In this document: piece after piece, positions 54,660-63,827 of the stretch
Numbering within the stretch: position 1 is the first letter of the stretch
Layout of the letters: the number at the start of each line of letters is the position of its first letter
NCBI RefSeq assembly: GCF_036962705.1
Contig: NZ_JBALOQ010000022.1
Coordinates: forward strand, 186,001-250,000
From: Ferdinandcohnia sp036962705
GTDB lineage: Bacteria > Bacillota > Bacilli > Bacillales > Bacillaceae_L
Reading direction: 5' to 3'
DNA length: 64,000 nt
Notes under the pieces: model-generated
Databases searched by the model: none
What the model saw: only the letters and a program-made list of their open reading frames with translations
Told to the model about the DNA's origin: nothing
Position numbers and translations under genes: made by a program

Positions 54660-56830
54660 TACTTATCTAACTTTAGTTTTGCCAAGGCATCTGCTAAAGC
54701 GGTATTGATTGGTTCTTCTTTTTCTTGTTTTTTCATGTAGTTTGATACTTCTTTTTTGGATAGTTTGCCTGATTGGTTCTTTTTGCGACGGTCGTTGAAG
54801 GCGGATAGTTTTTCACGGTGTCCGCATTTACATACGAATAATTGTCCTTCCCCTTCCCCACGCAATTCCAATTTTTTATGACAGTTCGGACATCTTGCGT
54901 TTGTGAGTTTGGCGATGTTTTTACGATGGCCACATTCACGATCCTGACATACAAGCATTCTTCCCTTTTTCCCATTGACCTCAAGCATCAATTTTCCACA
55001 GTCCGGACATTTTGTGCCTGTAATATTGTCATGCTTGAACTTTGAGTCGCTAAATTTGATTTCTGAAACTACTTCCTTCGTGTACTGCTTAATATCTGAG
55101 ATAAACGCATTTTGCTTCAATCGACCTTTTGCAATTTGTTCAAGCTTTTGCTCCCACTCAGCTGACAACACTGGAGATTTCAAATCATCTGGTACAAGCT
55201 CTAACAGCTGTTTCCCCTTATTTGTGATGTGGATATCTTGACCTCTTTTTTCAATTAAAAATGTATTGAATAACTTATCAATAATATCCGCACGTGTTGC
55301 TACTGTACCTAGTCCACCTGTCTTCCCGATTGTATCAATTAAATCCTTGCTTTCCCCTGCCATATATTTTGTTGGATTTTCCATTGCGGAAAGTAAGGTT
55401 CCTTCATTGAATGGCTTTGGTGGCTGTGTTTCTTTTTCGATTTCCTTTACGGAAAGAACATTAAGACTCATACCTGGTTGAATGGATGCTGGAATTTTAC
55501 CTTCATCCTCATTCTCTTCAATCGAAGTAATAACTTCTTTCCAACCTAATGAAATGACTGTGATACCTTTTGCTACGAATAGTTCCTTGCCAATACGTGC
55601 TTGAACGGTTTTCTGTTCATACGTATATGGTGGAAGAAATACGGCTAAAAATCGTTTTACAATCAAATCATAAATTTTTTCTTCCTTTGCAGATAATGCT
55701 TGTAGATTTGGACGTTCCTCGGTCGGGATAATCGCATGGTGATCGGTCACCTTACTATTATCGACAAACGATTTATTCGTTTTGATTCCATTTTTCAAGA
55801 TTTTAGCACCAAGCTTCGCATATGGCTGCACCATGCATCCTTCAATCCGATCCTTTAGTGTATCAATGATATCTGTTGAGATATATTTTGAATCGGTACG
55901 AGGATATGTGACCAACTTATGATGTTCATACAGCTTTTGAAGAACGTTTAAGGTCTCTTTTGCTGAAAAACCGAACCGTTTATTTGCATCACGCTGAAGC
56001 TCTGTTAAATCATAAAGCTGTGGTGCATAGCTTTTCTTTTCTGACGTTTTCACGTCAATGATTTTCGCTTCCTGCCCTTGAAGAGAACGAACAATTGATG
56101 TAGAAACATCCTTATTAAAAATGCGTTGTTCATTTGTTTTTTCATGCTGCCACTTTAGTGTAAGGCTGTCTGCTGTTGCTTTTATTTCATAATAAGGTGT
56201 TGGTTTAAAATCCTTAATTTCTTCGTTGCGTTTTGCAATTATCGCTAATGTTGGAGTCTGCACTCTTCCACATGATAGTTGTGCATTAAACTTTGTGGTT
56301 AATGCCCTTGTAGCATTGATCCCGACTAACCAGTCAGCTTCAGCACGAGCAACAGCTGAAGAATAAAGATTTTCGTATTCCTTGCCGTTCTTTAAGTTGG
56401 CAAAGCCTTGCTTAATCGCTTTATCTGTAACCGATGAAATCCATAAACGTTTGATCGGCTTACGGGTGTTTGATTTCTCAATGATCCATCTCGCGACAAG
56501 CTCTCCTTCGCGACCTGCATCTGTTGCGATAATAATTTCATTAACATCCTTACGATGCATTTGTGTTTTAACGACACTGTATTGCTTACCAGTTTGTTTA
56601 ATGACAACAAGGCTTAAAGGATTCGGGATTATTGGTAGGTCCTCTAGCTTCCATGATTTAAAGTTATCTCCATATTTTTCAGGATCTGCTAATGTAACAA
56701 GATGGCCAAGTGCCCATGTCACAATATATTTATCTCCTTCGAAAAAGCCGTTGCCCTTTTTATGACAGTTTAATACACGGGCAATGTCTCTTCCAACAGA
56801 AGGTTTTTCTGCAAGAACAAGTGATTTCAT
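54659..56830 (-). CDS. topB: DNA topoisomerase III
   Basis: 723 aa type IA topoisomerase that unlinks single strands and decatenates. Toprim domain VLAEKPSVGRDIARVL...ATDAGREGEL, active-site Tyr in TYPRTDSKYIS, and C-terminal Cys-rich zinc-finger units (TKCPDCGKLML, VCQDRECGH, ARCPNCHKKL, VCKCGH). Length matches B. subtilis TopB (727 aa). The ribosome site is GGAGG. Confidence 0.96.
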   Translation of the reverse strand: MKSLVLAEKPSVGRDIARVLNCHKKGNGFFEGDKYIVTWALGHLVTLADPEKYGDNFKSWKLEDLPIIPNPLSLVVIKQTGKQYSVVKTQMHRKDVNEIIIATDAGREGELVARWIIEKSNTRKPIKRLWISSVTDKAIKQGFANLKNGKEYENLYSSAVARAEADWLVGINATRALTTKFNAQLSCGRVQTPTLAIIAKRNEEIKDFKPTPYYEIKATADSLTLKWQHEKTNEQRIFNKDVSTSIVRSLQGQEAKIIDVKTSEKKSYAPQLYDLTELQRDANKRFGFSAKETLNVLQKLYEHHKLVTYPRTDSKYISTDIIDTLKDRIEGCMVQPYAKLGAKILKNGIKTNKSFVDNSKVTDHHAIIPTEERPNLQALSAKEEKIYDLIVKRFLAVFLPPYTYEQKTVQARIGKELFVAKGITVISLGWKEVITSIEENEDEGKIPASIQPGMSLNVLSVKEIEKETQPPKPFNEGTLLSAMENPTKYMAGESKDLIDTIGKTGGLGTVATRADIIDKLFNTFLIEKRGQDIHITNKGKQLLELVPDDLKSPVLSAEWEQKLEQIAKGRLKQNAFISDIKQYTKEVVSEIKFSDSKFKHDNITGTKCPDCGKLMLEVNGKKGRMLVCQDRECGHRKNIAKLTNARCPNCHKKLELRGEGEGQLFVCKCGHREKLSAFNDRRKKNQSGKLSKKEVSNYMKKQEKEEPINTALADALAKLKLDK

Positions 56831-56943
56831 TTTAATTCCTCCAATTCATCCTTTCTATTATACACGATTTCGATTTTAAGGCATAAAGAAAGGCGTAGGG
56901 ATCTGCTCATGACATCGAGCCGATGGAGCCTGAAAGTAGACAT

Positions 56944-56971
56944 AAAAAAACCCGGTTGGTTACCGAGTTTT
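56944..56971 (-). terminator. Terminator of the histidine kinase gene
   Basis: ACCCGGT/ACCGAGT stem with A/T extension and T7 leftward. Confidence 0.8.
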
Positions 56972-58082
56972 ACTGTTCCTGAATGGGTAAGACAATTTTA
57001 AATTCTGTTGTATTTGAATTGGATGTACATCCGATAGTGCCACCATGTTTTTCAATAATTTTTTTACATACAAAAAGTCCAATCCCTGTTCCGAATTCTT
57101 TAGTTGTATAGAATGGTTCAAAAATTGTGTCAACCGATTCTTTTGGAATGGCAGGTCCATTGTTTATAATCAAAACAACAATCTGGTTATCTATATGATG
57201 CCCATTAATCCAGATGTTTCGATCGGAATCCTTTTGTTTTAGCGCATCAATCGAGTTCATCAAAATATTTAACAAGACCTGTCTAATTTCATCCTCATTA
57301 ACGGTTATATGTATGCCGGATTCGATATCGGTATGTACTTTTACATCACTATCTAAAATACTCGCATAAATAAACTCTGTTATTTCAGTAAATAAATCGA
57401 GTAACGAAACTTCGTTTTCATTGTTCTCAATTAATTCCTTCTTTGAAACGTGTAAGAATTGTGAAATTTTATAGTTTAGCTGATTTAATTCATGGCTAAT
57501 AATATCTAAATATTTTATATCTGGATTATCATTACCTAGTAACTTCACAAAGCCGATTATTGCCGTGAGTGGATTTCGGAACTCATGAACAAATGTCGAT
57601 GCCATTTGACCTAAAATCGTAAGTCGCTCCTGGTGGCTCTGATCAATGTATTGAATCTTATCTTGAAGCTGTATTTCTTTTATTTCTGTATATTTGGAAA
57701 CAGCATGATAGGAAAACAAATCAAATATCCGATTTACCTCTTCAAAAACCGGGTCTAATCGATCATGATCAATATTTGACCTATATATGTATTTTAAAAT
57801 TTCACTTCTCCCTAGGTTTACATTATAGACGAATTCCCCAATATTAATATTCGCATCAACGCGTTCTTGGGCTAGTTTAAAAGCGAATAATTTTAATTTT
57901 TCTTCATCGATAGGATTGAGAAGTGAGTTTTTGACCATTTCAAACATGGTTAAGCCGTTTAATACTAATTTGTCCTTATGAACATCATTCTCTGACATCA
58001 CGGTCTTATCTTTCCATGATTTTAAAAAAAACGATAAATTGCTCTCGAGGAAATAGATGAGTTCTCCAATAACAGGATTCAT
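56970..58082 (-). CDS. Soluble sensor histidine kinase
   Basis: 370 aa with no membrane helix. N-terminal ~135 residues are a helical bundle resembling the RsbR/histidine-kinase N-terminal sensor domains. Then the H-box FVHEFRNPLTAIIGF with phospho-His (about 165), N box LLNILMNSIDAL, and G boxes INNGPAIP, EFGTGIGLFVC. No response regulator lies next to it, as is typical of the orphan sporulation phosphorelay kinases; that role is inferred only. Confidence 0.82.
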   Translation of the reverse strand: MNPVIGELIYFLESNLSFFLKSWKDKTVMSENDVHKDKLVLNGLTMFEMVKNSLLNPIDEEKLKLFAFKLAQERVDANINIGEFVYNVNLGRSEILKYIYRSNIDHDRLDPVFEEVNRIFDLFSYHAVSKYTEIKEIQLQDKIQYIDQSHQERLTILGQMASTFVHEFRNPLTAIIGFVKLLGNDNPDIKYLDIISHELNQLNYKISQFLHVSKKELIENNENEVSLLDLFTEITEFIYASILDSDVKVHTDIESGIHITVNEDEIRQVLLNILMNSIDALKQKDSDRNIWINGHHIDNQIVVLIINNGPAIPKESVDTIFEPFYTTKEFGTGIGLFVCKKIIEKHGGTIGCTSNSNTTEFKIVLPIQEQ

Positions 58083-58257
58083 TCAGGTCAAGTCCTTTCA
58101 AATCTATCTTTTGATATTCGCAAAGTCCAAGTTATGTATAGTATTCTACATTTTCCACAAAACTCCTTTTTGAATTTTAGAAAAATTAAAATAGTAGACA
58201 AGTTTTATGGTGGGTCAAGCATACATTATAAGGAGACAAACTATAGGAGGGTTGATT

Positions 58258-58704
58258 ATGAAATTTGTAGTGATTAAAAGGAGCTGGATTGTTGCCGCTT
58301 TTGTTGCTGCAGTGGTAATGGTTGGAGGATGGGTGTGGCTACAGCCTGAAATCATTCCTACGATTGCCCCACAAGCCGCCAAAAACGATGTTGTGATACA
58401 TATTACAACTGGAGAACTAAAATCAAAAACTGATGATGGCAGAGAAATCGAATCCTACTTCTGGAATCCAGGAACTGTATATGTTCCAGAAGGCAAAGAA
58501 GTAACCTTCATTATTTACGGCGTAAATGGCAAAGAGCATTCTTTCTATATTGAGGGTACGGACATTAAGGGCACAGTTAAAAAAGGAGAAGAAATCACTG
58601 TCAAAGCGAATTTTAAGGAAGAAGGCATGTATCGCATCATTTGTTTAAATCATTCTGACAAAAATAATAACGGTCCGATGATTGGCTATATTGTAGTAGA
58701 TTAA
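58258..58704 (+). CDS. Membrane-anchored cupredoxin-domain protein
   Basis: 148 aa. N-terminal anchor helix (SWIVAAFVAAVVMVGGWVW), then a cupredoxin barrel. Probable copper ligands are His in GKEHSFYI and Cys, His, Met in RIICLNHSDKNNNGPMIG, the order of blue or purple copper sites. It may shuttle electrons or carry copper outside the membrane, like nitrosocyanin/COX2-type domains. ATG 58258 follows AGGAGGG. Confidence 0.8.
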   Translation: MKFVVIKRSWIVAAFVAAVVMVGGWVWLQPEIIPTIAPQAAKNDVVIHITTGELKSKTDDGREIESYFWNPGTVYVPEGKEVTFIIYGVNGKEHSFYIEGTDIKGTVKKGEEITVKANFKEEGMYRIICLNHSDKNNNGPMIGYIVVD

Positions 58705-58705
58705 T

Positions 58706-58766
58706 AGAAGTGCGCTAAGCGGCGACAAGCACAAGAAAAGCGCTGATAGAAGGTGCTTCTTGAGCT
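58706..58766. repeat. Short GC-richer intergenic element
   Basis: A 60-nt stretch richer in GC than its surroundings, containing GCGGCGACAAGCAC and, about 20 nt later, GTGCTTCTTGAGCTAG; AAGCAC/GTGCTT pair. It resembles dispersed intergenic repeats common in Bacillus genomes. Single copy here. Confidence 0.45.
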
Positions 58767-58775
58767 AGATAATAA

Positions 58776-58809
58776 GGAAAACAGGAGAAGCGAGCCTCTC
58801 CTGTTTTTT
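58776..58809. terminator. Bidirectional terminator
   Basis: AAAACAGGAGA/TCTCCTGTTTT stem, 8-9 nt loop, T-rich to the right and A-rich to the left. Confidence 0.88.
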
Positions 58810-59206
58810 AGATTTTTCGAACTGTAATCGCGTTTGTCGTTTTCTTTACAATACAGTCCTCGATATCTGCTTGTCCAAGCAGACCAAGTGTTATCGCCGC
58901 TTCAATTTTCTGCTGATCGGGCTGCTTAATGATTTGGATGCAATCGATGAGATTTAATTCTTCTAATTTTTTTACCATTTTCTCATCATGATAGCTTTCG
59001 GACAAACGTATTTGTCGTTGAATCTTGTAATCTCCTATGAGTGACTCACCTTTTTCCTGTTTTCCTACTGTTTCATCAAAATAAACATTTAGTACCTTCT
59101 TCATTTCTTTTAATTCTTTTTCAATTACCTTTGCCTTCTCACTTAATGTGAAATATCTTGTAATGAGTTCTTCCGGAATTTGCGTAAAAGGCTTTGATTC
59201 TTGCAT
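58808..59206 (-). CDS. Conserved-looking hypothetical protein
   Basis: 132 aa, soluble, charged. A coiled-coil-like helix (SEKAKVIEKELKEMKKVLNV, about 25-45) is followed by a small mixed domain ending VKKTTNAITVRKI. I do not recognise the family. ATG 59206 is placed right after GGGGTGA. It is separated from yojO by a terminator, so it is probably a separate unit. Confidence 0.65.
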   Translation of the reverse strand: MQESKPFTQIPEELITRYFTLSEKAKVIEKELKEMKKVLNVYFDETVGKQEKGESLIGDYKIQRQIRLSESYHDEKMVKKLEELNLIDCIQIIKQPDQQKIEAAITLGLLGQADIEDCIVKKTTNAITVRKI

Positions 59207-59272
59207 ATTCTTCACCCCATTTTTCTTGATACTTCATCATATGACAGGGGATGTTATATCATTCTTTAACAG

Positions 59273-59303
59273 AAAAAATCCAGCTAAATTAGCTGGATTT
59301 TCG
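59273..59303 (-). terminator. Terminator of yojO
   Basis: AAAATCCAGCTAA/TTAGCTGGATTTT palindrome, T6 leftward. Confidence 0.85.
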
Positions 59304-59309
59304 TTCATA

Positions 59310-61226
59310 TTAAATACTCTTATATAGCAGTTTTTTCAGCAATGGGAACAAGACATCCGGCAATTGGTCGATGTTAGGGACTAAAATGCTATATTTTCCG
59401 TAAATGTTGTGGATCGTTGTTTGTTGACCTTCATCAATCTCTCCATTTGATAAGAAGACATTAATGACCTCGATCCCATGTTTTCGTGCTTTCAGGACGG
59501 CTTCGTGTGTATCGATTATTCCATTTTGCTCATAATCAAATGCTGCTGGTTCACCGTCAGAGAATACGAGTAAAAATTTCTGTTTTTCAGTACGCTTTAA
59601 TAGCTTTTTCGTTTGCAAACGGATGGAAAAACCGTCGCGATTGTCTTCCTCCGGCTCAAGCTGCATGATTTCCGCACCATAGCTCCGTTTTAATGAGGAA
59701 TCAAAATCAATTACAGTTTGCATGTAGTTTGGATGCTTCGTGCTGTCTGCATCATTGGTATCCTCCCAGAAACCTGTAACATCATGTGGTACCTGTACAG
59801 ATTTTAAGGCCTCGTGAAACAGTGCGATCCCAAGCTTTGTCTGGTCCATTTTATCGAACATCGAAGCTGAGCAATCAACTAATAACGAGAACACCGCATC
59901 AATTTGATGGGATGGCTGTTCTTTTTTATAAAATAATCTTGGATTGTCATCTGTGAAAATACGAATAAGCTTTTTATTTAATCGTCCAAAATGCAAGTCT
60001 CCTCTTGGAAGATTCTTTTTATGCTCCAATGTTTTTACTATCATTTGTTTCAGTTTTTTCTGATACGGTGCAATAATTGCTTTGTTTTTCTCGTAATGAA
60101 TAACTTCATCATTTGAAGGTTTTCGTGCATTTTTGAAGACCGGGTAGGCAAATCGATTTTCTTTTCCAAATTCGGCTTCAGTGGTACCTTCTTTCTCAGA
60201 ATGGACCATGTCCATTGCCTCTAGTTTGGAATAATCTTTGTTTTTACTTTGTCGAGACGAGCCTTGGGCAATCCCTAGCGCTTGGTCACCCTCTTCGCCT
60301 TCTCTTGCCCCTTCACCCATCATATTAGTTCTTGATCCTTGTTCTAAATCAAATTGTAAAAAGCTTTTTGTTGGTGTACTTGTTTCTCGATGCCAGGTTT
60401 CGAACTTCTCTTCATGGATATCCTCATCCCCTTTTTTCGCATCATCAAGCACATCATTGTTTTTCAGCTTATCCTTGCGTTTTAAATCATCGATTGTCAA
60501 ACCGTCCTCTAAAGTTTCATATTCAAGTTCTGGTAAGTGGAAATATGTGTTTAACATATCTTCCTCTAGAACATCTTCTAACACATTGATGATTTCCTTA
60601 CTAATTTTGACGATATCCTTCGTATTTTTTGAATCAAAGACTTTTGAAATTTGGCTTCGTAGAAACGGAATGATAAGGTCAATTTTATCATTAATAGGCG
60701 GAACCTCTTCAAGTGGTGATTCGGCTGTTAAAAGTAAAAATAGCGCATTAAACAGAGAATCCGTTGGAACACTCTTGACCATATTTACATGGAGTTGATC
60801 CTCATAATACTTACGATAAATTCTTCGTCTTTCGGTAAAAGATTTCCGGGTTCCTGGACGATCTTTTACACACAACTCTTCTAGACGAAAATCCTCAAAA
60901 AGCATAAACAATTGCTTCGAAAAGCTTGGGAGTTCGCTTTTTCTACAGTATTTTATATATTGATCAATTTCCTTAAAATCCGTGTAGCTCATACTTCCGA
61001 TTGTTCGTAAAAAGACATCACTTAATAATCCATTTCGTTTGTCAGCTGTGGGTCGATTGTCCCAAAAATGACTTATGATGACTTTTTGTTGAATCGGATC
61101 GAGATATGATTTATAGCCTAACTCAATTTCGAGTTCAGGATTTTTTGAGATTGTTTTGGCAAGGTCGGATAATTCCATGAACAAAAAGGAATCAACCTTT
61201 TTATCATTAAATTGAATAAATCTCAT
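59310..61226 (-). CDS. yojO: VWA-domain protein of the MoxR/NorD type
   Basis: 638 aa, the same length as B. subtilis YojO. The long N-terminal part is helical and acidic in the middle (EDVLEEDM, DDAKKGDEDIHEE). The C-terminal von Willebrand A domain has a MIDAS motif (VDCSASM, about residue 450) and FSDGEP. Pairs with a MoxR-like AAA ATPase in cofactor- or complex-assembly chaperone systems such as NorQ/NorD. ATG 61226 follows GTGAGG by 8 nt; it overlaps the AAA gene by no more than a few bases of leader. Confidence 0.9.
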   Translation of the reverse strand: MRFIQFNDKKVDSFLFMELSDLAKTISKNPELEIELGYKSYLDPIQQKVIISHFWDNRPTADKRNGLLSDVFLRTIGSMSYTDFKEIDQYIKYCRKSELPSFSKQLFMLFEDFRLEELCVKDRPGTRKSFTERRRIYRKYYEDQLHVNMVKSVPTDSLFNALFLLLTAESPLEEVPPINDKIDLIIPFLRSQISKVFDSKNTKDIVKISKEIINVLEDVLEEDMLNTYFHLPELEYETLEDGLTIDDLKRKDKLKNNDVLDDAKKGDEDIHEEKFETWHRETSTPTKSFLQFDLEQGSRTNMMGEGAREGEEGDQALGIAQGSSRQSKNKDYSKLEAMDMVHSEKEGTTEAEFGKENRFAYPVFKNARKPSNDEVIHYEKNKAIIAPYQKKLKQMIVKTLEHKKNLPRGDLHFGRLNKKLIRIFTDDNPRLFYKKEQPSHQIDAVFSLLVDCSASMFDKMDQTKLGIALFHEALKSVQVPHDVTGFWEDTNDADSTKHPNYMQTVIDFDSSLKRSYGAEIMQLEPEEDNRDGFSIRLQTKKLLKRTEKQKFLLVFSDGEPAAFDYEQNGIIDTHEAVLKARKHGIEVINVFLSNGEIDEGQQTTIHNIYGKYSILVPNIDQLPDVLFPLLKKLLYKSI

Positions 61227-61236
61227 TGTAAAAACC

Positions 61237-62121
61237 TCACTCAAACAAAGTTTCTGCTATATTTTTAACCGCTGCTTTTTCTCGGTCATCCTCAAGTTTT
61301 TCAGTAATACCACGTTCAATGGCGCGTAATGGTGGCATATACATGGCTAAATCACATGTATCAATCAATGCACGGATTGATGCAGCCTCTTCTGATAGCA
61401 TACCTCCACGAACCTGTGTGATTAAATCAGATGATAAGGACACAAATTTATTGATTAAATTTTGATCTTGTAATGATGTTTGTGTTTGAAGAACTTCCTT
61501 TAGCGTTTCGCCTTGAATATATGGAACGTCAATGACTACAAAGCGGTTTTTCAACGCTTCATTTAATGGAACGGTTCCTACATACCCTTCATTGATAGCT
61601 GCTATTACACCAAAGCCATTCTCGGCACGAACCACTTCAGCCGTAAACGGATTAGTAATCATTTTTCGATAATCAAGCACACCGTTCAAAATCGGTAAAG
61701 TTTCTGGCTTTGCCATATTGATTTCATCGATGTATAAAAGATATCCTTTTTTCATTGCATTAATAACGGGGCCTGAAACAAATTCGATTTTCATTTTTCC
61801 ATCGTGCTCTTGAATGGTTTTATATCCCAGCAGGGCCTCCGCATCAAGGTCAACAGAGCAGTTGATGCTATACATTGGTTGCTGAAACAAATGAGAAATT
61901 GTTTCGGCAAGCTTCGTTTTCCCTGAACCTGTTGGTCCCTTTAAAAGCACATTTTTGCCGATACTTAAGGCAATGATTGCGTCACGAATAATATTTATAT
62001 CCGCAGGTGTATATCCGCCTTTGCCGATTAAGAGCTTATCACTGGGAACTTGGTTCTTTCTATTTGAAATTTCAGTTTGTATATTTGTCGGTAACTTCAA
62101 TTCCTCTAGTTGAATTGTCAT
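61237..62121 (-). CDS. yojN: MoxR/NorQ-type AAA+ ATPase
   Basis: 294 aa. Walker A LLKGPTGSGKTKLAE, Walker B LLYIDEINMAKPE, sensor 1 AAINEGYVG, arginine finger ALKNRFVV. MoxR-group ATPases with VWA partners remodel or insert metal cofactors into target proteins; the target here is unknown. First gene of the yojNO pair. Confidence 0.92.
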   Translation of the reverse strand: MTIQLEELKLPTNIQTEISNRKNQVPSDKLLIGKGGYTPADINIIRDAIIALSIGKNVLLKGPTGSGKTKLAETISHLFQQPMYSINCSVDLDAEALLGYKTIQEHDGKMKIEFVSGPVINAMKKGYLLYIDEINMAKPETLPILNGVLDYRKMITNPFTAEVVRAENGFGVIAAINEGYVGTVPLNEALKNRFVVIDVPYIQGETLKEVLQTQTSLQDQNLINKFVSLSSDLITQVRGGMLSEEAASIRALIDTCDLAMYMPPLRAIERGITEKLEDDREKAAVKNIAETLFE

Positions 62122-62219
62122 GAAGCATCAAATCCTCTCATACATATCTTTATACCCTCACGTATTTTACCGAAGTTTGTAAGGTGGGGCAATGAATTCA
62201 GCTTAGAATTCAAGTATTT

Positions 62220-62249
62220 GTGACATTTTTGGTTAATTTATGGTATGAT
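62220..62249 (+). promoter_or_regulatory. Promoter for the antisense RNA
   Basis: GTGACA (62220-62225), 18-bp spacer, TATGAT (62244-62249), preceded by TG to give an extended -10. It points into the toxin 3' region. Confidence 0.65.
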
Positions 62250-62255
62250 AATTAT

Positions 62256-62396
62256 AAATACTCGTAGAATACAAATAAACCGCAGATGTTGCGAGCATCT
62301 ACGGCCTAGCAATAGAATGGTCCCACTAAGAGGATCAGCCTAAGATGAAATAGACCTCACCCGATTTTTAGCGGAAAAAGGGAGGTCTATTTTTTA
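62256..62396 (+). ncRNA. Probable type I antitoxin RNA
   Basis: About 140 nt from the promoter to the terminator. The 5' part holds a hairpin CCGCAGATG-ttgcgag-CATCTACGG (62281-62305). The 3' end is the shared bidirectional terminator that overlaps the last codons and 3' end of the toxin message, as in txpA/RatA and bsrG/SR4. It would act by base pairing to that message. Confidence 0.65.
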
Positions 62397-62397
62397 T
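62348..62397. terminator. Shared terminator of toxin mRNA and antitoxin RNA
   Basis: AATAGACCTC pairs with GAGGTCTATT with T6 on the right; the reverse strand also ends in a T-containing run. The two convergent transcripts overlap here. Confidence 0.8.
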
Positions 62398-62473
62398 TGT
62401 TGTCAAAAGATAAAATCGCAACAACAAGCGACGCGAACGAAAGCATAATTACAAGACTCTCATAAATCGTCAT
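62387..62473 (-). CDS. Holin-like small membrane toxin (type I TA system)
   Basis: 28 aa: MTIYESLVIMLSFASLVVAI then LSFDNNKK. This matches the Hol_Tox group, one membrane helix with a Lys-rich end. Strong AAAGGGGGTGATGCC ribosome site. In the leader, GCTCCC lies shortly before the GGGGG of this site and can pair with it, so translation may be gated. Overexpression of such peptides damages the membrane; the antisense RNA would restrain it. Confidence 0.8.
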   Translation of the reverse strand: MTIYESLVIMLSFASLVVAILSFDNNKK

Positions 62474-62540
62474 ATAGGCATCACCCCCTTTCACTTGGGA
62501 GCTTAGCCGACCACCCTTATGGACAACCTATTGCCATTTC

Positions 62541-62549
62541 ATTATAGCA
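62541..62549 (-). promoter_or_regulatory. Toxin promoter, extended -10
   Basis: Minus strand TGCTATAAT (TATAAT at 62541-62546). No clear -35. This implies a leader of about 60 nt. Confidence 0.65.
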
Positions 62550-62588
62550 CATTTTACCATACGAACACACGTTTCATTTAGAGAAACA

Positions 62589-63827
62589 TTAAAATTGGTT
62601 CTTTATACTCACTAATGCGCCGTCTAGGTTCGCTTTGATTGCTTCTTCTTTCTTATTTAGATGCTCACGAATGTATGAAAGAAGTTCATTGTCAAAGGCT
62701 AAACCACTTGCAAATTGGCGTTTTATAAAACGTTCAGCTTCTTCAAATGATGAAAACTTTGCATCAAGTGTTTTCTTCTCATGATGAATGACCCAACGAT
62801 CCTCTTTTTTGAAAACAAAAGACTTTTCTCCTTTTCGATTTACGAAAAGAGTTCCATTATCGTTTTCTTTATGGTGCAGTTGGTTTTCAGGTGCATCATG
62901 GCGAATCGCATATAACGGGAACGTATTTTTTACAAAAAGCTCAAATGCCGTGTCACCTAATGAACATCCAGATGCCTTTGGATGTCCCCCACCGCCATAT
63001 CGTTTTGCGAATTCTGAAACATCGACATCATCGTGGATTGTACGAAGTCCAATCTTTTTCGTACCAACATTTAGCAAGGCAATTAAGTCTAAATGTGGAT
63101 TTAGTTTGCCAAGTGCATTTCCGAGCTCAGAAATATATTGCTCAGCATGAACCACTCCGACACAATAATCCTCGATAAAAGTCTGCACCATTTGTCTATT
63201 TTTCGAGTTAATATAGCGCTCGATTTTTTTATCTTCCGTATCTAATAAGAAATCCTCAGCTTCTGTTAATTGGAAAGAATCGCGGTTGTTTTGAAGTCTT
63301 TCAAGCATTTTTTCCTCAAATTCTTCAATTCCAATGATAAAAAATAGATCATTGAGTCGCTTTGCACGGACTTGATTTTCAGACTCCCATTCCCACGTAT
63401 CATATAGTCTAACAAGTTCAATAAATTCCTCTAATCCTTTATGTGCCTCGATCAGATTTTTTTCGAGAAGAAATTCATAGTAAAGTGAGGTTGCACAAGT
63501 TTTCTTTCCTGACTCGTATTCAGCTTGCACAAAACCCCAGTCATAATTATTAAAATGCATCGCGGTTTTGTGATGGTCAACCATCTGTACGTAGTGGCCT
63601 GCTTTATGACGTTTTTCCAATGCTTTTTCATTTTTGTCATTAACAGCAAGATCAGTTATGTATACTTTTGCTTGATTGTGTTCGGGATTTTCAATATATT
63701 TTTCCACACGCTCATTTAAGTTACGGTAAGAGCAATAGGAGACATCAACCTCATCACCAAATGCTAGCTTGGCAACAAGTCCACATCCTACTCCATCTAA
63801 ATCACTATCTGAAAATAACTTTATCAA
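62589..63827 (-). CDS. nrnB: DHH-family oligoribonuclease NrnB
   Basis: 412 aa, like B. subtilis NrnB/YngD, which degrades short RNA oligomers from the 3' end. Motifs: SDSDLDGVGCG (metal Asp), ITDLAVND, the DHH box MVDHHKT, and the DHHA1 motif GGGGHPKASG. The TTG start lies 9 nt after AAAGGGGGAA. Confidence 0.9.
   Translation of the reverse strand: MIKLFSDSDLDGVGCGLVAKLAFGDEVDVSYCSYRNLNERVEKYIENPEHNQAKVYITDLAVNDKNEKALEKRHKAGHYVQMVDHHKTAMHFNNYDWGFVQAEYESGKKTCATSLYYEFLLEKNLIEAHKGLEEFIELVRLYDTWEWESENQVRAKRLNDLFFIIGIEEFEEKMLERLQNNRDSFQLTEAEDFLLDTEDKKIERYINSKNRQMVQTFIEDYCVGVVHAEQYISELGNALGKLNPHLDLIALLNVGTKKIGLRTIHDDVDVSEFAKRYGGGGHPKASGCSLGDTAFELFVKNTFPLYAIRHDAPENQLHHKENDNGTLFVNRKGEKSFVFKKEDRWVIHHEKKTLDAKFSSFEEAERFIKRQFASGLAFDNELLSYIREHLNKKEEAIKANLDGALVSIKNQF

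Noticed and set aside
60238..60798. 186-codon plus-strand frame inside yojO
   Set aside because: Ser/Phe-rich antisense of an acidic linker in YojO; no start signals.
62281..62397. Riboswitch or attenuator upstream of a plus-strand gene
   Set aside because: No plus-strand gene follows; the structure is better explained as an antitoxin RNA meeting a small toxin gene.
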